Shown here piece by piece: positions 50,779 to 61,107 of a DNA stretch of 64,000 bases. Both the position numbers and the translations under genes were made by a program. The DNA is from Capsaspora owczarzaki ATCC 30864. Lineage: Eukaryota > Opisthokonta > Filasterea. Below the pieces are notes generated by a model. It saw only the letters and a list, made by a program, of their open reading frames with translations. It made no database searches and had not been told where the DNA came from. Each line of letters starts with the position of its first letter. Position 1 is the first letter of the stretch. Where the stretch lies: NCBI RefSeq assembly GCF_000151315.2, contig NW_011887292.1, forward strand, positions 1,157,534-1,221,533. Reading direction: 5' to 3'.

Positions 50779-52106
50779 GACTGAGTATTGGGTCTCGAAC
50801 GCGCGCAAGTTCTGCGAGTACTGCCGCGTCTGGTTTGCCGACAATAAGGCGGTATGTCAGATTTGAAGGGGAGGAGTTTGACTTGTTGGCATGATCATGA
50901 TGATGATTGCAGTCATCGTTGTCGGGGCGGGGCGCGCGGAGGGGGGGATTGTCGTTGTATGGGCGACCAATGCTCAACGATATGTGTCAATCGTCTTGTT
51001 GGTAGAGCATCCAAATCCACGAGCGCGGAAAGACGCATCAGGAGAACGTGCAGAAACACATTGACGATGTCAAGAAGCGCGGCGGACTGCAGCGCAAGGC
51101 AGACGAGAAGCTCAAGGAGCAGATGGCCGCCATTGAGCGCGCAGCCGCTGAGGCAGCCCAGCGAGACTTGGCGGCCAATCCTCACCTCAAGAAGGACTCG
51201 ACGGTTAAGAAGAGTGCGAAAAGTATAGCAGCAGCTGCTGCAGCGACGGCGGGCAGTAGTAACAACAGCACTAGTGGTGGAGCATCGGCTCCGGCGCCGA
51301 GCAAACCACCAAGCGCACCAAAGCTTGGCGCTTCTGCCAACGCAGGATTTGCCGCCGCTGCATCTGCCGCAGACAAGGCTGCTGCAGGATTGAAGCATTC
51401 GGATGCCGCTGCGACAGCAACCCCTCAAGCCTCGACAGCTGATTCTGCAACTGCGGAGGCTCCAGCAACGACCTATGCTGCTGAAGGAGGCGTCGAGCTC
51501 ACTGAACAACAAATGGCTGATTACTACAACTATTACTACTATGGCTTTTACGGACAGTACCAGACTGCTGAACAATCTGGAGAGGGCGCAGAGCAGGCAA
51601 CCACCGACCCAGCGTCTGTACCCAGCGAGTCAACCGATTCCACCAGTGTCACAAACGATAAGGGTGGCGCACTGACAAGCTCTGCACCGCAGGTTGATGC
51701 CACGACAGAGAGCACAACAGCAGGAGACCAGCCAGCCACGGAGGCAGCAGCACCTGCGGTAGTCGAAAAGTTTAGTCCGTATGGTGCATGGCAGCGCGTC
51801 GAACGCCCTCCAGAACCCGTACCCGTTGTAAAATCTGAATCCGAGAAAGGCGACGCTCCCGAACCAGACGGCTCCAACGGCACGGTGAAAGCCCGACGTG
51901 TGGGTCACTTTTCGACCCAGTTCGCCGCCGAGAGCGATGAAGAGGACGAGCACAAGATTACCTTTGGTGAGCGAACAACGCAATCTGTCGAGGATGCAAC
52001 CGGTGTAGCGGCAACCTCTGGCGACAAGGTTGTCTTCAAGAAGCGGCGCGCTCCTGCTGGAGCGGAAGCTGCTGCTCGCAAACGGCCCGCAACCGAGACT
52101 CGATGA
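50779..52106 (+). CDS. WBP4: WBP4/FBP21-like spliceosomal zinc-finger protein (first exon unresolved)
   Basis: Component of the spliceosomal B complex in animals. Resolved exons: 50779-50851 and 51006-52106; about 391 residues plus a short missing start. The N-terminus is a matrin/U1-type C2H2 finger, [13 protein letters not shown] then [16 protein letters not shown], joined across the intron and preceded by TEYW like the human MADYW. A Lys/Ala-rich helix follows, then Ala/Ser/Thr-rich low complexity, [23 protein letters not shown] and a C-terminal [11 protein letters not shown]. The last two match human NPYGEWQEI and PVFKKRRTENG. No WW domain can be found, although human WBP4 has two. Because exon 2 starts in phase 2 with no nearby ATG, an upstream exon is required. 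Confidence 0.8.
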
Positions 52107-52365
52107 GATGTTAACGATGTTGTTGTTTTTTCTTCTGCGCTTTTTTTTTTTTTTTTTTTTGCATCTGTTCGTTGTATGGAACAGCTGCGCTACTGCTTGA
52201 TGGTTTGTCCAGCAACGACCAAATGAAAAACACAAAGACACCCGCAATTTTCCAATGTGGTTGCAATCCAATTTTGATATTCGTTCAACGAGCTGCCTCA
52301 GCAACTGGTTTGACAGGCATAACATGCATAACTTAAGTGAGATCAAGGTGCTGCGACATCTCTGG

Positions 52366-52948
52366 TCATAGCAGGACAGTGTCGCCGGAGACGTCCCAGT
52401 CAACTGGCTCTTGCGATCGGCCGCCAGTCGCAGCAGACATGGCTCCTATTTGCGCAGTGCGAGCGATCGCGCCTCCCGCTGTGCTTGCAGCCGACGGAGC
52501 AGAGCCCGCCGCAGCAGCAGGCACGACGACGACGGCCATTGTCGGCGTGAGCGACTCTGCGTTGTTTGAGCTCATCAGTCCTGCGTGTTGACTGCCCGGA
52601 TTACTGCTGCTATTGGTGCCACTACTAGTATTGGCGCTCTGCTCTTGGATGGTCTGGCTCAGCGCGGCTGGCTGTGGAGGCCGTGGTCGCGGCAGCACCG
52701 GCAGCACAACGTTCGAGTGGTACGACTCGACCGCTGCATAGTAGCCAGGCTTGCTCTGAATCTGCTCAAGCGCAGCTCGCTTGGCCTGCACGAACTGGTG
52801 TCGTCGGACAACCTTGGGTTGCGAGATCGTAACAAGGCAAAATGGTTTTTTTTGGAGTAAGATCGATGAGCCTGTCAAGTTCTGAGCAATTCCAATTTTG
52901 TTCAATGTCAAACACAACAACACGTACCTCGTCGTGCGATGACGCCAT
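52366..52948 (-). CDS. INIP: SOSS complex subunit C (INIP) homologue
   Basis: Small subunit of the SOSS single-strand DNA-binding complex (hSSB1/INTS3/INIP) in DNA repair. Exons: 52948-52928 (MASSHDE) and 52812-52366; 155 residues, human 104. Match: QAKRAALEQIQSKPGYY, then YHSNVVLPVLPRP, against human QQKAALQHAHAHSSGYF and GNLILPVLPRL. The remaining C-terminal ~95 residues are Ser/Ala/Thr-rich low complexity without known motif. The intron acceptor (CCCAAG at 52813) has a poor pyrimidine tract and is the weakest point of the model. Identification rests on a single conserved block recalled from memory, so moderate confidence. Head to head with the ProRS gene, 248 bp apart. Confidence 0.62.
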
Positions 52949-53196
52949 TCAATGGAACAATCAACACACGATGATCAAATGGTTTGTTTGACGCGTGAGA
53001 GCGTGAGAGAGAGAGAGACACTGCGAACGGCAAGGAAAGCTAGACTGAGCTTTGTTTTGTTTCTTTGTGGCTCAGAATGATTGATGAGAATCCATACTCC
53101 CATTTGGACCTCCCAATTTGCAATTTGAAGTTGATTCAGTTTGGACTTTGATCTCGATTTCGAGTCTGTCTGAGATCCAGTCCTGAATAATACGCC
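52949..53196. promoter_or_regulatory. Shared upstream region of SOSS-C and mitochondrial ProRS
   Basis: 248-bp spacer between divergent ATGs, with a short GA-repeat near 53003-53019. Presumed bidirectional promoter. Confidence 0.45.
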
Positions 53197-56100
53197 ATGT
53201 TGAGCGTCCATTGCTGCTGCCGCAAGAGCGGGACTGGCGCTCGCATGGCTGCTAGCCTTGGCCTGACTGTCATCCACCGCTCGACGTCACCATCATCATC
53301 ATCATCATCATCGTCAGCATCGTGCAGTCGCAGCATGTCCTCGTCGTCCAAGCCAGACAAGCAAGTCCTCTCGCCGGAAGCGCTCAACCGCTCTGCCGCA
53401 TTGGCCGCAGCGCAACTCGTGGCCAGCGCCGCGGGCAGCGCCTTCGTGCGCCCACTTCGCAAGCCCATCGCGCTTGATCAGCGTAGTGCTGCTGTTGCTG
53501 CTGGAAGCGAAAACTCGACGCGCGCTTGGCTGGCTGCGAGATCCGCGCGCATGGCTCGCACTCAGGCCGAGAACGCAACGTCCACTCCCGCTGCCGCCGA
53601 TGCCACTGCTGCTGCTGCTGCTGCTGCCACTGCTGCTGTTGGACAGAGCGCAGCATTCTCAGTGAGTAATGGACTGCGTGGCCGCCGTGCAGTCAAGCGA
53701 AACCTTGTGTCGACGCTCTTCGCGCCGCTCTTCGCTCCGTTGGGCGCCGATGCCAAGACTCTCAGTCATCGGGTACGTGCTTCTTTGATTCGTCTGCTGC
53801 GGATCAACCGAGAGAAAACAAAATGAAGCAGTTTCGTTATTTACAAATGTTGTGATACCTCAACCGGACGATGATTGCTCATTCTTGAAGTGTTTTGACT
53901 TGGTTTTGCGTTTTGTTGGATTGGATGGCAGTACCTCACGTACGCCGGTTTGATGGTGCAACATGCCGCGGGCATCTATGCGCTCACACCAGTCGGACTG
54001 CGAGCGCTTGAGAACGTCACACGCATCATTTGCGAAGAATTAGAGTAAGGTTGGGTGACATTTCATGCATCACGCATGGCTGTTATTTACATTGGGGGGC
54101 GGTGTGCGTCTTGCTTTCAGACTTGTCGGTGCGCAACGCACTGCTCTGCCGATGCTCATGACCAAAGAGCTGTGGGATAAGACAGGTACGTCGTAGCATC
54201 GTCTGATTCGACTCTTTTTATGCGTTGCGCTTTTTGACCTCAATTGTCCTTTCTCATTCCCTTTTCAGGCCGATGGACCAGCTCGGGTCAGGAGGTTTTC
54301 CGGTTGCAGGATCGCAAGGGCCGTGACATGCTTCTCGGACCGGTAGGACGGCGGCCATGTTGTTGATGCGCTGCCTTGATGTTTTTGGTCGACCCAAAAA
54401 AAAAAATGCTCATTGTGTTTCAACTTGCAGACGCACGAAGAAGCGGTTTGCGAACTGGCTGCCACAAAACCACTTGGCCGAGGACAATTCCCGCTCATGC
54501 TGTACCAACTCGATCGCAAGTTCCGCGACGAGGCTCGGCCTCGGCATGGTCTGATGCGCGGGCGAGAGTTTTGGATGAAAGGTAAGTTCTATTGTTGATT
54601 TTGATGCTAGTAAGCTGTTGTTTTGATGCACTCAACTACGCAATTTCAATGACCTGTTGGTGACGCCAGACTTGTACACGTTCGATGTTGATATTGAGCA
54701 TGCGGCCAAGACGTACGATACGATTTGCGGTGTCTATGGTCGAATTTTTGACCGCCTCGGCTTGGACTATGTGCGCGCCGAAGCTGACACGGGCAACATT
54801 GGCGGCGTGCGGTCGCATGAATTCCATGTCATCTCTCCTGCGGGCGAAGACACTCTGCTTGTCTGCTCGAGCTGCAACCACGCCATGAACGAGGAGAAGG
54901 CTGTTGCCCAAGTTGCGCCGTTGCCCAGCAACCTCGCCGTGCGCCCTGCGCTTTCTGGCGCGGAGGTGGATGTTGCAGAGCAACACGCATTGATGCATGC
55001 CGACAAGTTGGCACAAGCTCTGGGAGTTCAAGTCGCCGTGGGCCAAGTAGACCAACACATTGCCGCAAACACTTTTGTCCGTATCTCAGGCTCCCAGCTT
55101 GAAGACGCCACTGGCCAGCTCGTGGACGACTTTGTCATTCTGCTGCATCGACATGACCGAAAGCTCAACCACTTGAAGACACAACGCGCGCTCAATCAAG
55201 CCCGCCTCCATCGGCTTGATTGGTCTAAACTGTGCACTGTGATTGAAAACGCGAGTGTGCAACGGCGCGTTCGAATTCTTCTCGACAACACCCTCACTGG
55301 TAGGTGCACGTTTCAGTTCGGTTGGCGTCGGAGTGCGTTGTTCAATACCGTTTCGGACGGATTTTTTTTCTTGTTTTGTTTTGTTTTCTTGATTACTTAC
55401 TGCTGGATTTTTTGTTTTGTTTTCTTGATTACTTACTGTGACGTGTTCACATCAACCACTACAGCGTCGTTGCCACCGAATCTCGAGTCGCCAGTCCTTC
55501 AGGCATTCAAGCAGCACCTGAGCGTTCCAGATGGCGTTGTCAAGTGTGACATCTCCGAGGTTGAGGCAGGAGACTTGTGCCGCACATGCCTTACCGACCA
55601 CGGTCGAATGGCGCCATTGGTGACCAAACTTGGCATGGAGGTGGGACATGCGTTCTTGCTCGGCCAAAAGTACTCGCAACCTCTGGGCGTCACATTCACC
55701 AACGCTGCCAACAAGCGCGTTACCACGGAGATGGGCTGTTACGGACTTGGTGTCTCTCGCATTCTGGCTGCCCTCGTCGAAACCCAGCTGCACAACGCGC
55801 AAACGACGATCGCACAATCCCCAGCCGCCTCTACAACTGCGCCTGCTGGGGCTGCTGCTGCTGCTACGCCGAAGCACCAACAGCAAACAGATCTCCTGAC
55901 CCTCGTACGATGGCCAATTGAGGTCGCGCCTTTCGCGGTTTGCTTCTCCTTTGGCGGCTTGGGCTTGAGTGATGAGACTCGCGATAAGTGGCAAAAGGTT
56001 GCTCTCGCGCTTCATGACACAATTGTCCGCCAAGGCATCCTCCCCGTCAACGCCATGTTGATTGACGATCGTCTCGGGGCCAGTGCCCGCGAGCAGGCGC

Positions 56101-56360
56101 GTGTGAGCGATGTGCTCGGCGTTCCAATCAACATCACCATCGACGCGGCTCAGCTCGATGCGCTGGCGTTGGACCCGACGTCGGGAGCACCCAGCCTCGA
56201 GCAGCTGGGCAATGTCCGATTTTCGCTAACGCATCGAACTTTGCTTGCTCCTCGTGCTGCCGAATCTCAATCGCTGACGGCGCTCGAGCTTTTGCAAGTA
56301 CTTCAAAAACTCGTGGAAAGTACCCCTCCTCGAGTGAGCCAGGCAAGCCCTATCGTGTAG
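53197..56360 (+). CDS. PARS2: Prolyl-tRNA synthetase, mitochondrial type
   Basis: Class IIa enzyme charging tRNA-Pro, predicted mitochondrial. Exons: 53197-53772, 53932-54044, 54121-54185, 54269-54342, 54431-54581, 54670-55299, 55465-56360; 834 residues. The Ser/Arg-rich, acid-poor N-terminus looks like a presequence, followed by poly-Ala. Bacterial-type ProRS core: [42 protein letters not shown] (motif 2, joined across the intron), SHEFHVISPAGED, LGQKYSQPLGVTF, EMGCYGLGVSRILAAL (motif 3), and a C-terminal anticodon-binding domain (about 690-834). An insertion of about 170 residues between motifs 2 and 3, with a VCSSC pair, sits where bacterial ProRS carries its editing domain; human PARS2 (475 aa) lacks it. 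Intron 55300-55464 is a stop-free multiple of three. Confidence 0.9.
55376..55438 (+). repeat. Tandem duplication in ProRS intron 6
   Basis: A 27-nt identical segment (TTGTTTTG... to ...TTACTTACTG) occurs at 55376-55402 and 55412-55438, offset 36 nt. The copies surround the region where the branch site would be expected. Confidence 0.88.
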
Positions 56361-56668
56361 TGTAGTCTTTGCACAATTTTGTGTGTTTGATACAGTATGT
56401 ACAACTACCTCTCTTCCCAGAGTCAGGGAACCAAGTAAACTCTGCGAGACACCGCTTTTACAACAAAATTTATCATTCCACAAAAACACACCGATACCAA
56501 CACACAGTTACACAAAATTGACAAGGAGGCGAGCGGTTGGAATCACTCCAAAGATTCGTTGTTTTTAAAAAAAAACCACGCACCCCCACCAAGAAATAAG
56601 ACGGAACAGCCAAAAAAAAAATGAGGGAATCCCGATTAGAAACAAATCAAGAACTTGGCTTCTTGGCT
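56361..56668. other. Convergent spacer between ProRS and AP-1 mu
   Basis: 308 bp with short A-runs; presumably the two 3'UTRs. No gene seen. Confidence 0.55.
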
Positions 56669-58499
56669 TTAGTTCATACGCAATTGGTAGTCACCGTTTT
56701 GTGTAATGTAGCGCACCCACGGAAGTGCTTGGTAGCCGCTGTTCTCAATGATTTTAAGATAGCGGACCTGGATGCCGGAGGTTGTAAAGTATGGAATCTC
56801 AAACTTGACCGAAATCGGTGGTCGGCCCTCCTGGTCTTCAGCATCAATACTGGGCAGACCAAAGTGAGCGCGCATGAGGAACTCTTTGCCGCCAGGGAAC
56901 TGCTTGATGTTCCAAACGATGGCGTTCTTTTCGGGTGAGTACGTGACCGTGCCGATGGTGGTCTTGAACTTTGGCGAATCAGCATCCGACGGGACTGGAA
57001 TGACGATATCAACATTGTTGGCAATCGAACGACGCTTGAACTGGCTCTTGGCTTTGATGAGGTATTCGACGCGCGAGTGCGAGTGTCGCTCGACGACGGC
57101 CTCAATCCAGATCAGCGGCTTGACGGCGGTGGATAGACGGTAGGACATGAGCTCAAACTCGCCATCCGGTGGCACGAAAGAAATGGTGCGATCGTTCTCA
57201 AAGCGCGAGAGACGCACGCACTGGTGGAATTTGACGTCCTCGAGCTCGACCGCCTTGGCCTTGCCGGCCGTTCGGCCCGTTGCCTCGAATAGCACCTTGT
57301 CGTTGAGGCCCAGCCGCAACTCGGGCATGCCACTCAAGAAGACGCGCATCTTGACTGCGCCCACAATCTCAGACCGCAAAACGTTGCCGTTTGCGTTTGC
57401 AAGCATGTTGACCGACTCAACCACATCCAAGAACACCTCGTTCTTCTTGTACTTGATGTTCGGTGGCCTCCACGACACGGCGTTCGTGAGTGCGACAGGC
57501 GGGCGTGGCGCCTCCTCTACTTTGTGATACTCTTGAGTAATGTACGATTGGAGAATCTTAGAGTCGGTGGCCTGCGGGTAGCCAAAGTCCATCAACTCGT
57601 CCAGCAGCTCGTAAACAATGACAAAGTTGTCGCGGATGCTCTCTTCCTCGAGTTCCTTGAAATACTCGGTGAAGACCTGCCAAAGCAAGCAGAGTTGAGA
57701 GTGAGCCAAAAAAGCAATGGGAAAAAAAAAATCAGCAATAATAAAATCAAAATTCAATTGTGTGATTGTTTTTTTCGTCGATTGTTCGCTGCAACTCCTG
57801 CCCTCCCTCACCGCACAAAGCCGCGCCCGTAGTAGAGGGAACATGTTCAACGGTGCATCGTCCCATCATCGCACTGCCGCCGCAAAACGCGCCTCGCTGA
57901 TAGTTGTCGCTCGCTCGCTCGACCAAAAAAAAAAAAAAAAAACGAGATCCAAGACTTTTTTGTCGTTGGGTTTTGGGTTTTGGGTTGCCTTACCGTGAGA
58001 AGCTTATGCAGGTAGACAAAGATCATGGCGACGTTGGCGTTACGCTTGGTCGTGGCCACCACTGGAGAAGCGAAGGCACAGGTGTGTGTGAGGGAGGGTA
58101 GGAGAGGGAAGGGGTTTCAAGGAGCAAAACAAGCAAAAAAAAAAAAAAAAAAAAAAAGTTCAACGGTCAGTTCAGTGCAATGGTCAAAAGCCAATGGTCG
58201 GGATCAAGGGTTTGCAATGCAGCGAGCACTCGATGGGCAGCCGCTTTCTTGGAGGCGGGTGAATGGTGGGGAAGGCAGGGGAGAATCTGAACGAACGTAC
58301 AATAGACATTGCTGTGCTTGACGTAGACGAACGTAACGCCGTCTGCAATCACAATGGGGGACGAGGTGCCTTCCTCCTCCATGTCGAGCAGGAGAGGCAT
58401 GAAGCGGTCGACGGCATTCATGGGGATGTCGCCGCGGTAGTTGCGGGAGATCAGCACCTTCCCCTTGAGATCGAGCAGGAAGACGGCAGACGCGACCAT
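56669..58499 (-). CDS. AP1M1: AP-1 clathrin adaptor mu subunit
   Basis: Medium subunit of the AP-1 complex at the trans-Golgi/endosomes; recognises YxxPhi cargo. Exons: 58499-58301, 58061-57994, 57676-56669; 424 residues, as in human AP1M1 (423). The N-terminal longin-like part starts MVASAVFLLDLKGKVLISRNYRGD. Then VFTEYFKELEEESIRDNFVI and YELLDELMDFGYPQATDSKI. The mu-homology domain includes NAVSWRPPNIKYKKNEVFLD, GMPELRLGLNDKVLF, SQFKRRSIANNVDI, PYFTTSGIQVRYLKI and the C-terminus GYQALPWVRYITQNGDYQLR. The linker Thr-Gln region targeted by GAK/AAK kinases in animals is conserved (SYITQEYHK). Introns contain sense-strand T-runs (about 57925-57942, 58137-58156). Confidence 0.96.
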
Positions 58500-58685
58500 T
58501 GTTCAAACGGAAAACGAGGACTGACGCTGATCTGACTTTGCTTGTGATGTGCTGAGAGATCACAAATGCTCAGTCCTTCATCAGTAGTATTGAACGACAT
58601 TCAACTTCGCCGTGACAACGTTGATCAACATCGATTGAGCGTCCATTTTTTTTTTTTCGGTGAAATTGAAAGCGTTTTTGCCAGG

Positions 58686-61054
58686 ATGAAACGGCGACGC
58701 GAGGCGGAACCACTCGATCATCACGGCTGCCCGGGATGGAGCAAGGTGGCGCAACGGGCTGAAGCAGCGTGCGGGTTGCTCTGTGGAAGCGGGTCGTTGC
58801 ATAGCAGCGCTCAGAGCTTGTTGGCGCTGCAGCTCGAATCGCTGTCGGCGCTCGTCGATGTCTTCCCCCTGCCTGCCAGCAGACGGTTGACAACGTTCAA
58901 TGGCGATCGAGATGTGTCAGACAGCGCGAGTCCTGGGCTTGGATTGATCAACGGGCGTGTGTGTGCCACGCATCGACACTGGCTGACACAATACGCGCTT
59001 GACCACTTTGAGAAGCTGATGCCTGCATTGGTATGGGTGCCAGAAACCACGATCGTTCGGTGCAGTATTTTAGAGTAGAAAGGGAGCGGGGGGGGGGTGG
59101 GCGGACTTGCATGATCGACCTATGATGCGCTCAGTTGTTGCCGGTTGGACTCGTTGCTGGCGCCAAAAAATTTCTCAGAACAATTGCTTCACATCTCGCT
59201 CCCGCCCAGTCGCGCACATGGCTGCCAAGGTAGTCCGCGGGCTGCTGTATGTTATTGTAAGGATTTCTTGAGGCCTTTTGTTGCATTATTGAACCTAAAC
59301 AGTCGAGCTGAACGATTTGTCCACTTTTTTGCCGATAGGAGGAAAGTCAAGCTTCACAAGTAGTCGCACAAAGCTTTGCACAAATGCAAGTGTTGCTCCT
59401 GACGCATCGTGCGCAATCATCGAACATGATACAAGGCGTTGCCGTGTGGTTGGACATGTTTCGCGAAATCATTCAAGCAGGCGACGCCACAAGTTCGTCC
59501 GACAGCTGGTTAGTTGGAACTTTTTCCTCCGGTTCACCCAAAACAAGGAAGCCCACGACTGCTTAATTCTGCTCACCCCCCCCCCCATTGTTTCATGCTT
59601 GTAGCTGCCCAGATTGCCGTGGCGCGCTCTCAAGCTTGCATGGCCCAAGTCAGGAGAATCTTGTTCAACGCATTTGTGCTGCACTCATGGAAGAGTCATC
59701 TTCCATTGTGCCACTACTTGTACTGCCACAGACGCATGTACAAGCAACGAGCCAGGTGGTCATTGCAACCGCCTTGCAAGCGTTTGTTCAGCTTTTACGC
59801 AATACACTGGACACCGTCGTCGACCACGACACAGCGGTCGCGTTGGCGGTCGTGGCCAGCCAGCAGCTCGTGCACCTCAACCCTTGGCTGGTCTCTGTGC
59901 AGATGCGATCGCTCTTTCGTGCAGATTGCATGTTTGGTCCGCGCCAATCGCTGGTGGGGTTGGTGCGGCGCTTCACGGAACTCGCGTCCAATCCGCAGGT
60001 GCCGCTCGCTGCTCGCGTTCGGCTTGTGGCGTGCACAGCGCTGGCGCTCGTGTCAGACTCAAAGGATGCACCAGTCCAAACGACCCCGACAGGCCGTGCT
60101 GCAATAATCTGGTGGAAGCAACTCGCTCTGCTTGCCAGGCTTACGAGCTCGATTGGCACTCTCGCTGAGCAGTTGGCAGCTCAACTCTTTGATCGAACCT
60201 GCGCCGAGCTTGCTTCCGAACTTGCTGCTGGCTCGCAGGCCATCAAGGTGGTATTGCACGCGCAACATTTGCTCGCGCCCACGCTCCACTCTCTGCACAA
60301 CGTCTTGCCCGATACGATGGACTATGAACGGATGCAGCGAAACACCCTGGTTGGCATTCTACAACTGTTATCGCTTCAAGATAATACGGTCATCTTCCGG
60401 CTCTTGTCGCCTTTGCTTCGCTGCGAACTTGCGACCGCTCGCCTCCTCGCCCAATCCGCGTTGCCTGAAGCGTTGCGCTCGACGGTAGACACAGTTCGGC
60501 AGACGTGGCTGCTGGACGATCTACTGAGTCCCTCGATGCTCACAGTGCTTGCGCTCCGACAGTTTTCAGATTCGCCAGGCGCGCTGCTCGAAGAGTGTAT
60601 GGAAAACGTGGCGTGCCTCGAGTTTTTTGCTCTTGCCTTTCGAATACTTGTGCAAGATTTTCCGCATCATCAGTGCACGCTCGATGAAGTGAATGCGGTG
60701 GTCACTCGACTGCACAGACGCGTGTCGGAATCCATAGACCCTGATGAAGGAGCGCTCGTCACGCACGTTGCTGCGCTTTCTCTAATAGGTGCTTATGGAC
60801 ACGACTCGAGCGACGAGGACGACGGCGATGGGAGTGAATCCGAAGCCGCAAGTCCGACCATGTGCGGTGCGGACGACAACGCTGACAACCTGGCTGAACC
60901 CTTTGATCTCGAGGTATTTCTGCCTCTACTCTCCAAACTTTTCAAGATGCTGTCTAATCTACAAGTAGCCGGCCAGGTCCCTGGTGAACTTGACACTCTG
61001 GCGAAACGCCTGGAGGTGTTTCTGCGCGAAATGGCTGCGCAGACGATGGAATAA
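58686..61054 (+). CDS. Uncharacterised helical protein (HEAT/ARM-like)
   Basis: Not recognised. Model: 58686-59030, 59135-59229, 59347-59508, 59605-61054; 683 residues, phases close only if exon 3 starts at the second AG (59346), not at the better-placed ATAG at 59338. Translation is rich in Leu/Ala amphipathic helices: LLPVGLVAGAKKFLRTI in exon 2; QVVAQSFAQMQVLLLTHR in exon 3; exon 4 begins CCPDCRGALSSL (a possible small zinc site) and continues with ATALQAFVQLLRNTL, LARLTSSIGTLAEQL and similar. An acidic stretch (DSSDEDDGDGSESE) separates the last helices. No signal peptide or membrane span. A scaffold of HEAT/ARM type is a guess from composition only. Head to head with AP-1 mu, convergent with AsnRS 53 bp away. 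Confidence 0.7.
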
Positions 61055-61107
61055 ACATAAGCAACGGCCCTATTGGTGGCAATTGAGCGCTCTAGTATAT
61101 TTTTGCA

